This document shows positions 11,241-21,301 of a stretch of 64,000 nucleotides of DNA, piece after piece; position 1 is the first letter of the stretch; every line of letters starts with the position of its first letter. The stretch comes from Kalmusia sp. IMI 367209 (lineage: Eukaryota; Ascomycota; Dothideomycetes; Pleosporales; Didymosphaeriaceae), in contig JAPEUQ010000014.1 in the NCBI GenBank assembly GCA_027946365.1, forward strand, positions 310,001 through 374,000. The letters are read 5' to 3'. The notes under the pieces were generated by a model. It worked only from the letters and a program-made list of their open reading frames with translations, did no database searches and was not told the origin of the DNA. Position numbers and translations under genes: made by a program.

Positions 11241-11884
11241 AATAGAGTCGGGATTTTTTGTGCATAGACTTATCGCATTTCCAACGCCATATATACCCTA
11301 GTAGCATGCGTCATGCGTTCAGCCTTTTTGTCTAGACCTCCTTCAATTTGTCTATTAAGGATTTCGCAACCCACACATAGTCTTGATTGCTCCGGGACCT
11401 CCTCCAAAATGTGTGGCCACTGTGGTAAAAGCAAGGAAATTGACTAACCTGATGTACAGTCCGATTGAGCCCGTTTACTCCCATCTTTATTGAATTTTAC
11501 ATCTCTAAACTCTAAACGCAATTGCAACCACGGCCATCAATCTACCAGTGCATCTACGCATATTTAGCCCGCTTATTGTATTCGAAGCTGAGAGCAGGCT
11601 GATGACATGTAGATGCCGATTGTGTGTAGTGAAGTAGGGAAGGGATGTCTTGGGTGTGTGGGTTGATGTGGACGTTGAGGAGATTAGCTTAGAGGTTATA
11701 CTCGCTATGTGTGGGTGGTGAGTACCATTCAGTCACGTGGTAAGATGGAGGAGGGAACATGGGAGTTCAAAAGATCAATTGGTTCATGGTAAAAACACCC
11801 TGGCAAAAACCCCATTCGACTCCTATGTAAGAACATCTAAGAAAGATACGTGGGAATCATGCATGCTGGGAAAGAACGCTTGCT
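11241..11884. other. Convergent 3' flank
   Basis: This 644-bp stretch lies between the stops of the membrane protein gene and the formate dehydrogenase gene, which converge on it. It should hold both 3' UTRs. I see no coding frame, RNA gene or repeat. Confidence 0.5.
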
Positions 11885-13298
11885 TTACTTCTTCTCGCGC
11901 TGGCCGTAGGCCTTGGTCGCGTAGTCGCCGCCGTGGACGATGAGGTCCTCGGGCTTGTAGTCGAAGCGGCCGGAGAAGTACGAGTCGAGGATGGCCTTGG
12001 TGCCCTCTGCGTATCGCTTCTGGGCATCGATGGAAGTGCCGGACATGTGGGGGACCATGGCGTTGCCTCCGCCCCAGGGGTTCTGGGCGTAGCGGAGCGG
12101 GTGGTCCTTGGGCGCGGGCTGGGGGAACCAGACATCACCGCCGTAGCCACGGAGGTGGCCGGACTTGAGCGCGTCGGCAACGTCCTCCTTGACGACGATG
12201 GCGCCACGGGCCGTGTTGATGAGCCATGAGCCCTTCTTCATCTTGGAGATGAGGTCCTTGTTGAACAGACCGCGCGTCTTCTCGTGGAGCGGGCAGTTGA
12301 TGGTGACGACATCGCACTGCGCAAGCATCTCCTCGAGGTTCTCGACGCGTCGGCAGCCAATCTCCTTCTCCTTCTCGGGAGAAAGCGGCTGGTAGTCGAA
12401 GTAGAGGAGCTCCTTGCAGTCGAAGGGCTTGAGACGGCGGAGCACACGCTCGCCAATGCGGCCGACGGCAACGGTACCGACGACCTTGTTCTCGAGATCG
12501 TACTCGTTCTTCGCGACGGCAGCGACGTTCCACTCTCCGGAAGCAATCTGCTCGTGGGCGGGAACGAAGTTGCGAACGAGGGTGAGGATGGTCATGACGA
12601 CATGCTCGGCGACGGACACGACGTTGGAGCCGGTGACTTCGGCCACGGTGATGCCGCCATTGGTCTTGTTCGCGGCGTTCAGGTCGACGTGGTCCGAGCC
12701 GATACCAGCCGTCACGGCGAGCTTGAGCTTCTTTGCCTTGGCGAGACGCTCGGCGGTGAGGTAGCCGGGGTGGAAGCTGCCGATTGTATTTGTGTTAGCA
12801 ATTTTTCCAATTTTGGTGGAACAAATGTGGGGAACAGCTGCGTTGCGGGGCACGTTCGGATGCGCGCTGCGGGGTAGCTGTGAGCTTGGACTTACGGCGT
12901 GGTGATGATGACTTCGGCATCGACGAGCTCCTGGTCAAACTTGGAGTTCTCGCCCTCCTTGTCGGACGTGGTGACGAGCGTGTGGCCCTGTTCCTCGATC
13001 CACTTGCGGATGCCCAGCTCGTTCTCGGTCGTGCCTAGGAGCTGAGGCTCCTGCTCGGCGTGGACGCCGCCCTGGTGCTGTTAGCTTCCCGTGCGGGTGT
13101 GCAATTGGAACGTGGTTGACCTACATCGTACAGCACGAGGAGTACTTTTCCCTGTTGTGTAGCAGTTGCTGTCAGCGTTCTGATTGTGTTCGGCTGGCGG
13201 GCAAAGGAGGCGCCGGCAGTGAGGCGAGGGCCGGCTCGTGCGGACAAGAGGGAGGAGGCAGGGCGTGCAAGCCGGGAAACTGAGCGGAGAAATACCAT
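11885..13298 (-). CDS. fdh: NAD-dependent formate dehydrogenase
   Basis: The enzyme oxidises formate to CO2 with reduction of NAD+, detoxifying formate and recovering its electrons. Three exons (13298-13125, 13077-12896, 12776-11885) splice to an unbroken 415-residue protein with standard donors and acceptors. Residues 1-48 are basic and Ser/Ala-rich ([20 protein letters not shown]...), fitting a mitochondrial targeting peptide. The core then follows: [24 protein letters not shown], the formate-site asparagine region [12 protein letters not shown] with the catalytic histidine, and NTARGAIV with the catalytic arginine. The nucleotide-binding turn reads AVGRIG where the textbook pattern is GxGxxG. 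A minus-strand TATATAAA lies 245 bp upstream of the ATG. Identity is secure; organelle location is inferred. Confidence 0.96.
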
Positions 13299-15012
13299 TT
13301 TTGTCTGCTGAAGGAAACTGAGGAGGAGAGAGGCTCTCGGGGTGCTTTATGTATCGAAAAAAAAGATAGCACGGGAGTCTTGACGCAACCGGGATCAGCT
13401 CGCACCCGCAGAAGGCGTCCGGGGTAGTATACCTCTTGCAGTAGTACGTGACGTAAAGGCAAAGTTCGAAACACTTCCTGGTAAGAGGCTTATGCACAAA
13501 GGAGGTTGGGGTTGATGTAGGACTCGAATGGACGAGAGGGGTTTATATACCCCCTCCGAGCAGGACCTTTCGTCTGCACTTGCTTCCAGGCCCCATAGCT
13601 GGATCATCTCGCAATGTGTTACGGCCCTAGCTTCCCCACTCCAGCGTGCAGCGCCGCTTCGAAGGCGAGTGGCCCAAGACGCCCGCGGGAAAGACGGTCG
13701 TCTTGGGAAATGCCTCTCTGATCGCAGATGGTGCGGGGTCGCAGCGAATGGTGCTACGCGTCAACCGGACGCGATTGACGAACTGCACGCCCTGCTTACC
13801 CGCTTAATTCAGAGCTGATCCCTGCCGCTGCGTCCGATAGTGCCTGTTCCTGAGGAGCGGGTGTGGTATGCGTGAGGCGCTTCTCGGTGCCCACTTGTGA
13901 AGCCGATACCGCATCCTTGTACCCGTAGACCTCACACTGACGAGGGGCAGGCGTGCCATGCTACCCTCCCCGCAGGACAGCTCTATCTAGGACCGCACGA
14001 GCTTCCTCATACTTTGCGCTGTGGTGACATTCACCCTCGATCAACTGCACTGCACGTCCATCTGCAGAACATTCCAAGCACCATGGAGGCTGGAGAAACA
14101 GCTTTCGACCGGGACCGCTTGCCAGTTTGAGAAAGAGAGAGCGCGATGCCGGGCCTAAACACCTAACCACCATCAGCAATACCACGTTCGATCGCGGGCT
14201 GGCCTAGAGCGGGCAGCAGCGGGATTTGGCAGGACGGGCAGATAGACGCGGGCGTGTCTTACGGCGGAGCGCAAGCGGTCCAGCCTCGCCGGCGCGCGGA
14301 TGCGATCTTTCTCCAAACGTGCGCCGTCGAAACTCGGTCGTGTCACGGGAATCGTGCGGAACTGCCGCTGATACGCCGGACGTGGCTCGGCACTTGGGGA
14401 GATGGCTCGGTGTACCGCGTGAACTTCGCCTTTCGCATTCTCGTAGGACTAACACCTAGCCGCGTGTTTAGGGGGCTACAAAAGAGGGGCGAGGGGGCGA
14501 GATGCTACGGAAACAGACGGCTATTATTTCGTCATCCTACAATAGCAGGTGAGAGCCGCTGGGTCGCAATTTCCACATCATCTCCGACGCCCGCAATATC
14601 ACCACGAAGATGCCCATCAAACCAGCTATATTCTTTTTCATCCTCCATCATGAGGGGCCGGAATACTATACGTGCCCAACGACATAGAGGGGTGCCGCAA
14701 CGTCTCTCCCACGATAGTTGGTCGCAGCTCTCTCTTCCGAATTATACACGATGAGTACAGCTCTATCCATGTCTCGAGGCGCACATTGTGCGCCACAGTA
14801 AGTAATTCCAGCGCCCCAACAAATCGGATACGATGCCGAAATCCGTAATCTCAATCCCAGCTCCTGCGGCTCAAGGACTTGTAACCGTAGTATTCAGACT
14901 ACAGGTAGCAGCATCTTACGGTACCTGATCAAACGGCGCCCAAGTTGATATACGATTGTGCTTCCAGGACTAGTCTTGGCGTCTCCCATGAACCAGAAGG
15001 CAACCTAATCGA
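13299..15012. other. Intergenic region (formate dehydrogenase promoter side)
   Basis: The 1.7-kb spacer contains the formate dehydrogenase promoter at its left end and the 3' flank of the glycosyltransferase gene at its right end. Scattered open frames on both strands have irregular composition and no start context. I see no repeat or RNA gene. Confidence 0.45.
13542..13549 (-). promoter_or_regulatory. TATA box candidate for formate dehydrogenase
   Basis: The minus strand reads TATATAAA here, 245 bp upstream of the formate dehydrogenase ATG. That would give a 5' leader of roughly 210 nt. A TATA element fits an inducible gene, but the distance is somewhat long. Confidence 0.4.
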
Positions 15013-16261
15013 TCAATCGCCCCCCCTCATTGTAGGGTCATAGACCGGAATCTCCAACGGTTTCGGCGCAGCATTTTGCTTGCAATGTGTCTCAGCCCAC
15101 CTCAGCCACCCGCCATACGTGCCCTCCTTGCAGTCCGTCCCATCATGTTTCCTCCACAACATGCCCAGCGAATCCGCCCCAAACAGCTTCGCCGAAAACC
15201 CGTGGCCCAGCTTCATGCACCAACTCCCGGCCACCGCCTTCTCCACGATCGTCTTTGCAAGCTTCTGATCTCCAGATTCCTCCTCCCCAGGTCCAGGGAG
15301 AGACAAGCAGAAAAGTTCATGCTGCTTCTTGCTCGTCCAATTGGTCAGTTGTTCATGTACATATGTCCCATCGATCATACTATACAGCCAACACTTCTCC
15401 CTCACATACATCGGTCCGTCCCACCCACCGAGCTCATCAAGCCATCGCTGCGCAGCTCCCAAACACTGGATCTGCACCGCGTAATCCGTCATGACTTCAT
15501 CGTTAATAACCATCTTCCCTTTCCCTTCCTCTTCCACGACGACTTCCGAAGGGACACGCATCAGCGGGACGTGGCTGACCAGCGCATGTCCAGACGCGCC
15601 TTTCGTATTCGTCTTGCCCTCCCACAATCCAAGCAGTATATAGTGCGCACGTTGCACAAGCGGGTTCGCAGTCCCGCACATCAGCCAAAAATTCACTGCC
15701 GAGATCTCAGGCGGATCGCCCATGGTGAAGCCCGCGAACTCGTAGGCCGAATCCAGATTCGCTATCTTCTGCGTCCACAGCCAGTCTATGTCGCCGAACT
15801 GCAGCACCCCGACGTCCATGTATACGCCTCCGTAGCGCAGTAGCAGGGGGGAACCGGACTAGGTCTGAAGTGTGCTGCGCAGCGTATTCGCCGTCCAGTG
15901 TGCCTTGTGTGAAGGCGTCGGGCACGACATCCGGAGACATTGTGTCGATGAAGCGAGAGATGTTGAGGGGCGAGTCAGGGACGGTGTCGATGACATAGAT
16001 TATCCAGCCTAGAGGGGAGAATCGGCGGTGCCAGGCGAGGACGTTCCGGAGGAGGTAGGGTGGGAGATTTTGGATGCCCTTGTTCCAGAAGGCAAAAATG
16101 GATTTTTGGTCGGGTTTTGGAGGAGGTGGTGACGTGAGGCATAGTGGAAGATTTTCTGGCGACACTGGTGGTAGAGGGTCGTAGCCGAGAGCAGAGGTCC
16201 CTTCGATCAGGGGATATGTCATTTTGAACGGGTGGGAGTATTTGGTGAATGGTGGGTTCAT
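15013..16261 (-). CDS. Capsule-polysaccharide-synthesis-type glycosyltransferase (one-base frame break)
   Basis: Two overlapping minus-strand frames form one protein of about 415 residues starting at ATG 16261. The first frame carries KSIFAFWNKGIQNLPPYLLRNVLAWHRR and ends its sensible part at AAQHTSDLVRFP. The second resumes with LLLRYGGVYMDVGVLQFGDIDWLW. The YGGVYMDVG block is the donor-binding, DXD-like segment of sugar-transfer enzymes of the Caps_synth/Gly_transf_sug kind, which suggests a nucleotide-sugar-dependent transferase. The frames join if the G6 run at 15846-15851 is shortened to five. The C-terminal part (WLYSMIDGTYVHEQL, AGSWCMKLGHGFSAKLFG) continues to the stop at 15013. No clear signal or membrane anchor is present. 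The family is well supported; substrate is unknown. The break may be a sequencing error or a recent null allele. Confidence 0.78.
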
Positions 16262-16817
16262 AAAGCGAGATGCTTTAGAAGATTAATTGTGGGGATGATT
16301 AGAACATCAAAAATGTGAGTACGTTCGTGAATGTGTTATATACCTCTCCGGAATACAATGCGCTGTCGAATCATTAACTCGCGCCTCCTCGCTCATGTCG
16401 ACTCATATCTCTCGCTAACCGAATGGGGGAAGCGCATCTCTGCTGCAGCGGAGCTAATTCTTACTCTTCTCTCTTCAGCTTCATTTTGCGTGCGTACTCG
16501 ACGCTCACATCTCTAAGTGGAAAAAAGCCACAAGTATATACATTCGCCGGGGGTAGACCACCGAGCTTCTCAATGAGCTGCATAGTGCGAGCCGATGTCG
16601 ATCCCGTAACCCTCTACGGGATGTTACGCAGGAAAGTTTACACAAGACGAGAACGATAATTTTGACGCGCCTAAGGTAAGTCGGGTCACATCCCTCTAAT
16701 ACGAACTTCAACTGCACTATGTCAACCTTTAACAGCTACATACTGTATGACAATATTGTGTGCTCCTAATCCGCAAGCCACTAGACTTCACCATGCTCTA
16801 AATCTATGTTTGAGTCT
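16262..16817. other. Intergenic spacer
   Basis: The 556-bp spacer lies upstream of the glycosyltransferase gene and downstream of the lipase-like gene, both on the minus strand. Nothing else is recognisable in it. Confidence 0.45.
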
Positions 16818-18030
16818 TTAACATGAGCTAGGCGGCAGGTCTTCTGGGTACCAACAAATCTCCGCCGGTGTACATGGATTCCCCGTGCCATTGTAATCAA
16901 CTTTAATTTCCGGGTACGCGTTTTGAACATTTGCAGACCCGCTCAACACGCCTTCGCCCTTTCCAATCAGCATCCCAAAGAAGTCACCCACGATCGTTCT
17001 CGAGACCTGCAAGAATCGCTCCGCAGATATCGCACCCTCGCCACCCGTGATGCCGTTCGCCTGCTTCAAGAAGATCAAGTCCGAGTAATCGGTGTGATTA
17101 GTTTTGCCTGCGATCCGTAGCCTTTTTGGTCCAGGATGACTGGTAGGATTCGAAGAGCGGCCATGTCGGATCGAAGCCTACTTGCGGATCATGGATTGTG
17201 CTTCCAAGAAGGAGCGAGGGTGTGTGAATGTCGGCCAATGACGAATTCGTAGCGCCGATCCCGAAGAATGTACCGTCCATGTTGATGGCGCCCAGGAATT
17301 TCTTGCCTTGGGAAGCAGTGCGGTTCCGCTCGATGAGGATTTGGCTCGCAGATGCACTTCCGCCGAGGGAGTGGCCGAAGAGCGCAAAGCGCTTGAGATC
17401 AAGCGGGATGCCGAGTTTCTTCGAGATGTGCGGGAGTGCGTCGAGAACGGCAGAGTTATCGGTAAGACGGTAGGCATGGACTGCCTCAATCACGGTGCTG
17501 CAAGGACTCCAGGTGACCTCGTGGCCGGTGAATTTCGTTCCATTTGGGTATTCTAAGTATGGCGCTTCCCAAGGATGATCTACAGTGACGACAGGGTATC
17601 CTCTGCTGGCCATCTCGGATATCAAACCCGTGAAAAGCTGGGTTGGTGGACCTGCCATGGCAGGGCCGAAGATTAGTGTTGGGAGATGCAGCCTTTCATG
17701 CTCTTTTCGTGTGAGCGGCTTCGCGTTGTAGGCAAGGCTGGCGGAGATGTTGTTGAACGTTCCATTCGGAAGGCCGTAGTATGCATCATATGTCGCGGTG
17801 AGGCCTTCCCAAAGGTACTTCTGTGATGGTGCGCTGTCGTGCGTCGGATAGTAGATGTTGACAAGAATGGATTTGCTGATGTTGTTTGGGGCCACAGGAT
17901 CGTTCAGCGTCGTGTGTTGGAGCACGTAAGCCTTCGTCCCGACATTGTAAGGTCCTGTGGGCGGCGGAAGACTCAGCCCCGTGGCGCCAACAATCAAGTA
18001 CGTGTAGAACAAAGAATTGAACATGGCCAT
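16818..18030 (-). CDS. Secreted alpha/beta hydrolase, PAF-acetylhydrolase-like (one-base frame break)
   Basis: The protein starts at ATG 18030 with a hydrophobic leader (MAMFNSLFYTYLIVGATGLS), so it is probably secreted. Several N-x-S/T sites agree with that. The nucleophile elbow ALFGHSLGGSAS (Ser about residue 221), followed by GAINMDGTFFG (acid) and NHTDYSDLIFLKQ (histidine), matches the platelet-activating-factor acetylhydrolase/lipase-like family, which cleaves short acyl esters from phospholipids. The frame ends falsely after SYQSSWTKK. Removing one A from the A5 run (T5 on the plus strand, 17123-17127) continues it as LRIAGKTNHTDYSD and reaches the stop at 16818. All three catalytic elements survive if the indel is a sequencing error; otherwise the His-containing C-terminus is lost. 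An intron is unlikely because no donor/acceptor pair fits. Confidence 0.82.
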
Positions 18031-19609
18031 CGCTCTACAAAGGCTTGAGCAGTTGTTCGAGGAGGCAACAGTCTTTGTAGATGATATACAGATCTCACTC
18101 TCACTAAGCCTAAACAGGAAGCTCGCAATCTATGACTTCTACCTAATCGCAGGCGGATCCAGATCCTGAAGGATCTCGTTTCTGCAAGTAAATGTGCATT
18201 TCCATGCTTATGTGTCGCTAAAAGAATGTTAGGACCCGAGTCAGTATTAGCTATTCCAGATGCACCTTGACATCATGTACTGATGCCGGACTCGACATGT
18301 TCGTTTTATTAGAGAGCTAGACCACCACACATCGACTTCAAACTGGGTCAACTTATCCAACTTTCGAACAACATAGAGTATACTTATTATGGGACTAATA
18401 CTTATTCTAGATGTGTAGACATAGATCGTCGTACTGTAAATTATCAGACTCTGGGATCTTCTTTCTCTTGCGCTCGTCTTCATCAGATGTCAGAGGATTT
18501 TGAATCATAAAAGCTATCTCTGATATCGGTGCCCAGCCTCTAGGTTCGGAGAGAAAACTTCTTGATTCTTCGTCGTGCTTCCAAAATTTTGCCATGCCAG
18601 AGCAAACGCCCACTCTGCGAACTTGACATCATCCTTGGCTCTAGTAATCAAAGTTTACAACGTCGCCTATAATCGTAGTCATGGTAGCTATTGTATAGCA
18701 ATAGGATCTAATGGTCTATCAGGGTCGTATCGTGGACTGGCCTTGAATTCGAACATAGAATCCGTCACGCCCGCAGATGACTCTTTCACACCCTTCGCAA
18801 GCTCCCGAGCTTTTAGTAAAACTGTCAGCGGTTCTGAAGCTGCACGGGGGTCTAGTGACTCCTTTTTAATCAGTGGTCATGATAGACTCTTGTGATTTGG
18901 AAAATATAGAAACAGCTCGAGCTCGCTGCGAGGGCAAGCTTTCGTTGGTTGGGTGGGACGGACCTACGTAAAATGAAGAACGATAGCGTTTGCAAGATGA
19001 TAGGATCGATCTTAGCATTGGTTGTATGATTGACGACGCTGAGGGTGACAGGATGGTGGCAGACGTGTTTAAGTACATGCACGTGTCTGTTGTTTCACGC
19101 GAAGGGCAAACTCGCGAAAGTGATTCAGCGACAGCGTCACCTTGGTTTGGTCAATTAAACTGGTTGAAGAACTAGTGGTGGTTTCGTTGCAAATGAAGCT
19201 AGGTCGCTACTGCTCATCTTGAAATACAACGTAGCAGGAAGACTTTTGGTAATACGTCACATGTGGTACAATGTAAGTCAAATCACGATAGATCTGTATT
19301 GCTAATTATAGCCATAACGATAACGCTTCATTCATGTCATTATAGGGATTTAGGGCAGAGAGGGCTATAACAATGTTACCCCGTTGCGAAGACGACCTTT
19401 GTTCTGATCATCCCCTTTGTTCCTTTGTATTTTGCTCAGACAATGACAATCCTGTTGTATAATTCCTATCTTTCGTCTTCTACCTTATTGTTAACTGTCA
19501 GCTGCACAATGTCGCTGAAGAAAGTAGTACAACTAGAAATGTCCATCTTGCCCATGATTTTTTTTCACTCCACCATCGCCTGACGCACCGTCGCCATTAG
19601 CATTACACC
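18031..19609. other. Intergenic region containing a decayed gene fragment
   Basis: This 1.6-kb spacer separates two divergent genes, the lipase-like gene and the HEXXH-protein gene. The only coding-like material is the broken minus-strand segment at 18407-18886, listed separately. The rest is AT-rich with short frames only. Confidence 0.45.
18407..18886 (-). pseudogene. Broken coding fragment, unknown protein
   Basis: Three protein-like pieces lie head to tail on the minus strand in different frames. First is a segment with LTVLLKARELAKGVKESSAG ending at a stop near 18688. Next is a piece reading DDVKFAEWAFALAWQNF. Last is FWKHDEESRSFLSEPRGWAP, running to a stop at 18407 after a charged, lysine-rich tail. 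The second and third pieces join if the T4 run near 18590 is read one base differently. The first needs at least one further change and has a stop three codons upstream. I do not recognise the family. It may be a decaying gene, a gene with unusual introns, or a victim of sequencing indels. Confidence 0.35.
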
Positions 19610-21301
19610 ATGTGCAACGACAATAATCAACAACGGCAACAACAACTCACCGAAACATTCGAATATGAAGATACAACTCTCAATTATCTTGTCCTATCGG
19701 CCAACGGGGGCGGGCTCGACCGTTTCAATCTACTCAACGACCCTACTGTCCTAGAAGGGAATCTCGATAATGAGATTCATCCCATCTTCCACCACCAGAA
19801 TCTTCTTGACAGAAGCCCACATATGAGGCAAGCACTTCAGTTAGCATCCCTTTTTCTTAGTACAGATTCCCTTCTTGAGTTCTTCATACCGATCACTTTT
19901 GGAGGCACGTACACTGAAAGGAGAGGAAACAACGAAAGGACATACAGGACTTACACTAGGCATCAAGATGATTCTCCTAAGGAACAGCAAATCTTTGCGA
20001 TACGAAGCGCTCTGGGCTGCCTGTCGCACTGCATCGAGTGGGTTTGGGAAAACCTGCCAAAACATGTTTGGGCCAGGGCAAAGCAACAAACAGGCCGACA
20101 CCCGCCCCACTCACCACGCAGTTGTCCGGCGTTAATCGACAGAGAAGGAGAGCCATATATGTTCGCCGCAAATTTTGGTGTTTGTATAGAACTTTCCGGG
20201 GCTTTTCTCGCTCATTATCTCAACGAAGACGCTGGCTATGCGAATCGCTCACGTTGCGATCAATTTCGTCACGACTTCCAGCTTGCTGTGGTCATGTGTC
20301 ACGAAATCGTTCACGCCTACACGATCATGATGCTCGGTTCTCACAGAGAGTGGTGGTTGGCGCGAGATCATCCCAGAATAGAGTGTGGTTTCGCGTGGGA
20401 GAATTTCGTCTTTGGCTCCATCATCCAACCATATGAAAGAAGCACTCCAGGGGTACATGTGTTATTGCATAAGACATGGCAGAATGAGCAAGTGCAGAGG
20501 AAGTATTATGGAAGGGAGTGGGCAGCTGTGCCCATGTCTTGGACAGGCCAATGGTTCCGCAAAGAGACTTGGCAAAAGGTGAAAAACAAAGGACATCTAG
20601 CACATCCCCTGCCTAAGGACCGCCTCAAAATAACGTTGTCCGATAAGCTTCAGCGATGGGTCGTCAGGACCGATGATGAAGACACGAGGGAGTGTATCGA
20701 GCGGGAGCGAGACTTTTTTGCCATGAATTATATGACGCAGAAACTCGCTGGGGAAGAGCCCAACAGTCTCACAGAGAATGTAGCCCGAGCGTTCTGGATG
20801 CCGATGAATGAGATGCCAATGTTCCCCCCACCACAGCGCCATTTCATGGACAGGCTTGTGAACTATCAGCCATATCTGCACTATAGGAACATATTCCTCC
20901 GAGATGCTCTTATCATCTTGCGAGACCACAAGAGCCGTTTCAAGGCTCCCATGGGGAGGTCAGTAGCTGCGAAACCTTTGCGTTACAGATGCCGAAACCC
21001 TGCCTCCACGCAACTTTCAAAGACAAAGAGAATGTCCGTAGCCGCTGGTTCTATGGTTTCAAGCTCGAGCAGCGAATCGAGCTCTGACGAGTACATCGGT
21101 TCTAAACCAGGTGTACTTGCTGATTATATCCCGACGTTTCGGGAACTATCACCGCTGTCACCGCCAGCCTCTTCTTCTCATAAACGCTCACGAAGCCAAG
21201 ACTACCTAGAGGAAGCTCGTCCGATCAAGAAGGCCCGACGAGCCCATGAAGCTCAAGGTAAGAAGTCGATATTATCGAATTCATCTCTGCATTTAGCGTA
21301 G
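19610..21301 (+). CDS. Uncharacterised protein with zinc-metallopeptidase-like HEXXH motif
   Basis: A single uninterrupted exon encodes 563 residues from ATG at 19610. A Gln-rich N-terminus (QQRQQQ) leads into a globular region of about 430 residues. Residues 231-235 are HEIVH, set in a hydrophobic helix (LAVVMCHEIVHAYTIMM), which is the zinc-binding signature of metallopeptidases. Glu258 (IECGFAWENF) and Glu264 follow 23 and 29 residues after the second histidine, a spacing at which gluzincins place their third ligand. The C-terminal 130 residues are low-complexity, with a serine run and basic clusters (HKRSRS, KKARR) that could be nuclear-localisation signals. There is no signal peptide, so an intracellular role is expected. 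I cannot assign a family; peptidase activity is inference from the motif alone. Confidence 0.85.
   Translation: MCNDNNQQRQQQLTETFEYEDTTLNYLVLSANGGGLDRFNLLNDPTVLEGNLDNEIHPIFHHQNLLDRSPHMRQALQLASLFLSTDSLLEFFIPITFGGTYTERRGNNERTYRTYTRHQDDSPKEQQIFAIRSALGCLSHCIEWVWENLPKHVWARAKQQTGRHPPHSPRSCPALIDREGEPYMFAANFGVCIELSGAFLAHYLNEDAGYANRSRCDQFRHDFQLAVVMCHEIVHAYTIMMLGSHREWWLARDHPRIECGFAWENFVFGSIIQPYERSTPGVHVLLHKTWQNEQVQRKYYGREWAAVPMSWTGQWFRKETWQKVKNKGHLAHPLPKDRLKITLSDKLQRWVVRTDDEDTRECIERERDFFAMNYMTQKLAGEEPNSLTENVARAFWMPMNEMPMFPPPQRHFMDRLVNYQPYLHYRNIFLRDALIILRDHKSRFKAPMGRSVAAKPLRYRCRNPASTQLSKTKRMSVAAGSMVSSSSSESSSDEYIGSKPGVLADYIPTFRELSPLSPPASSSHKRSRSQDYLEEARPIKKARRAHEAQGKKSILSNSSLHLA

Noticed and set aside
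12284..12877. 197-codon plus-strand frame opposite formate dehydrogenase
   Set aside because: Antisense shadow of a well-conserved enzyme.
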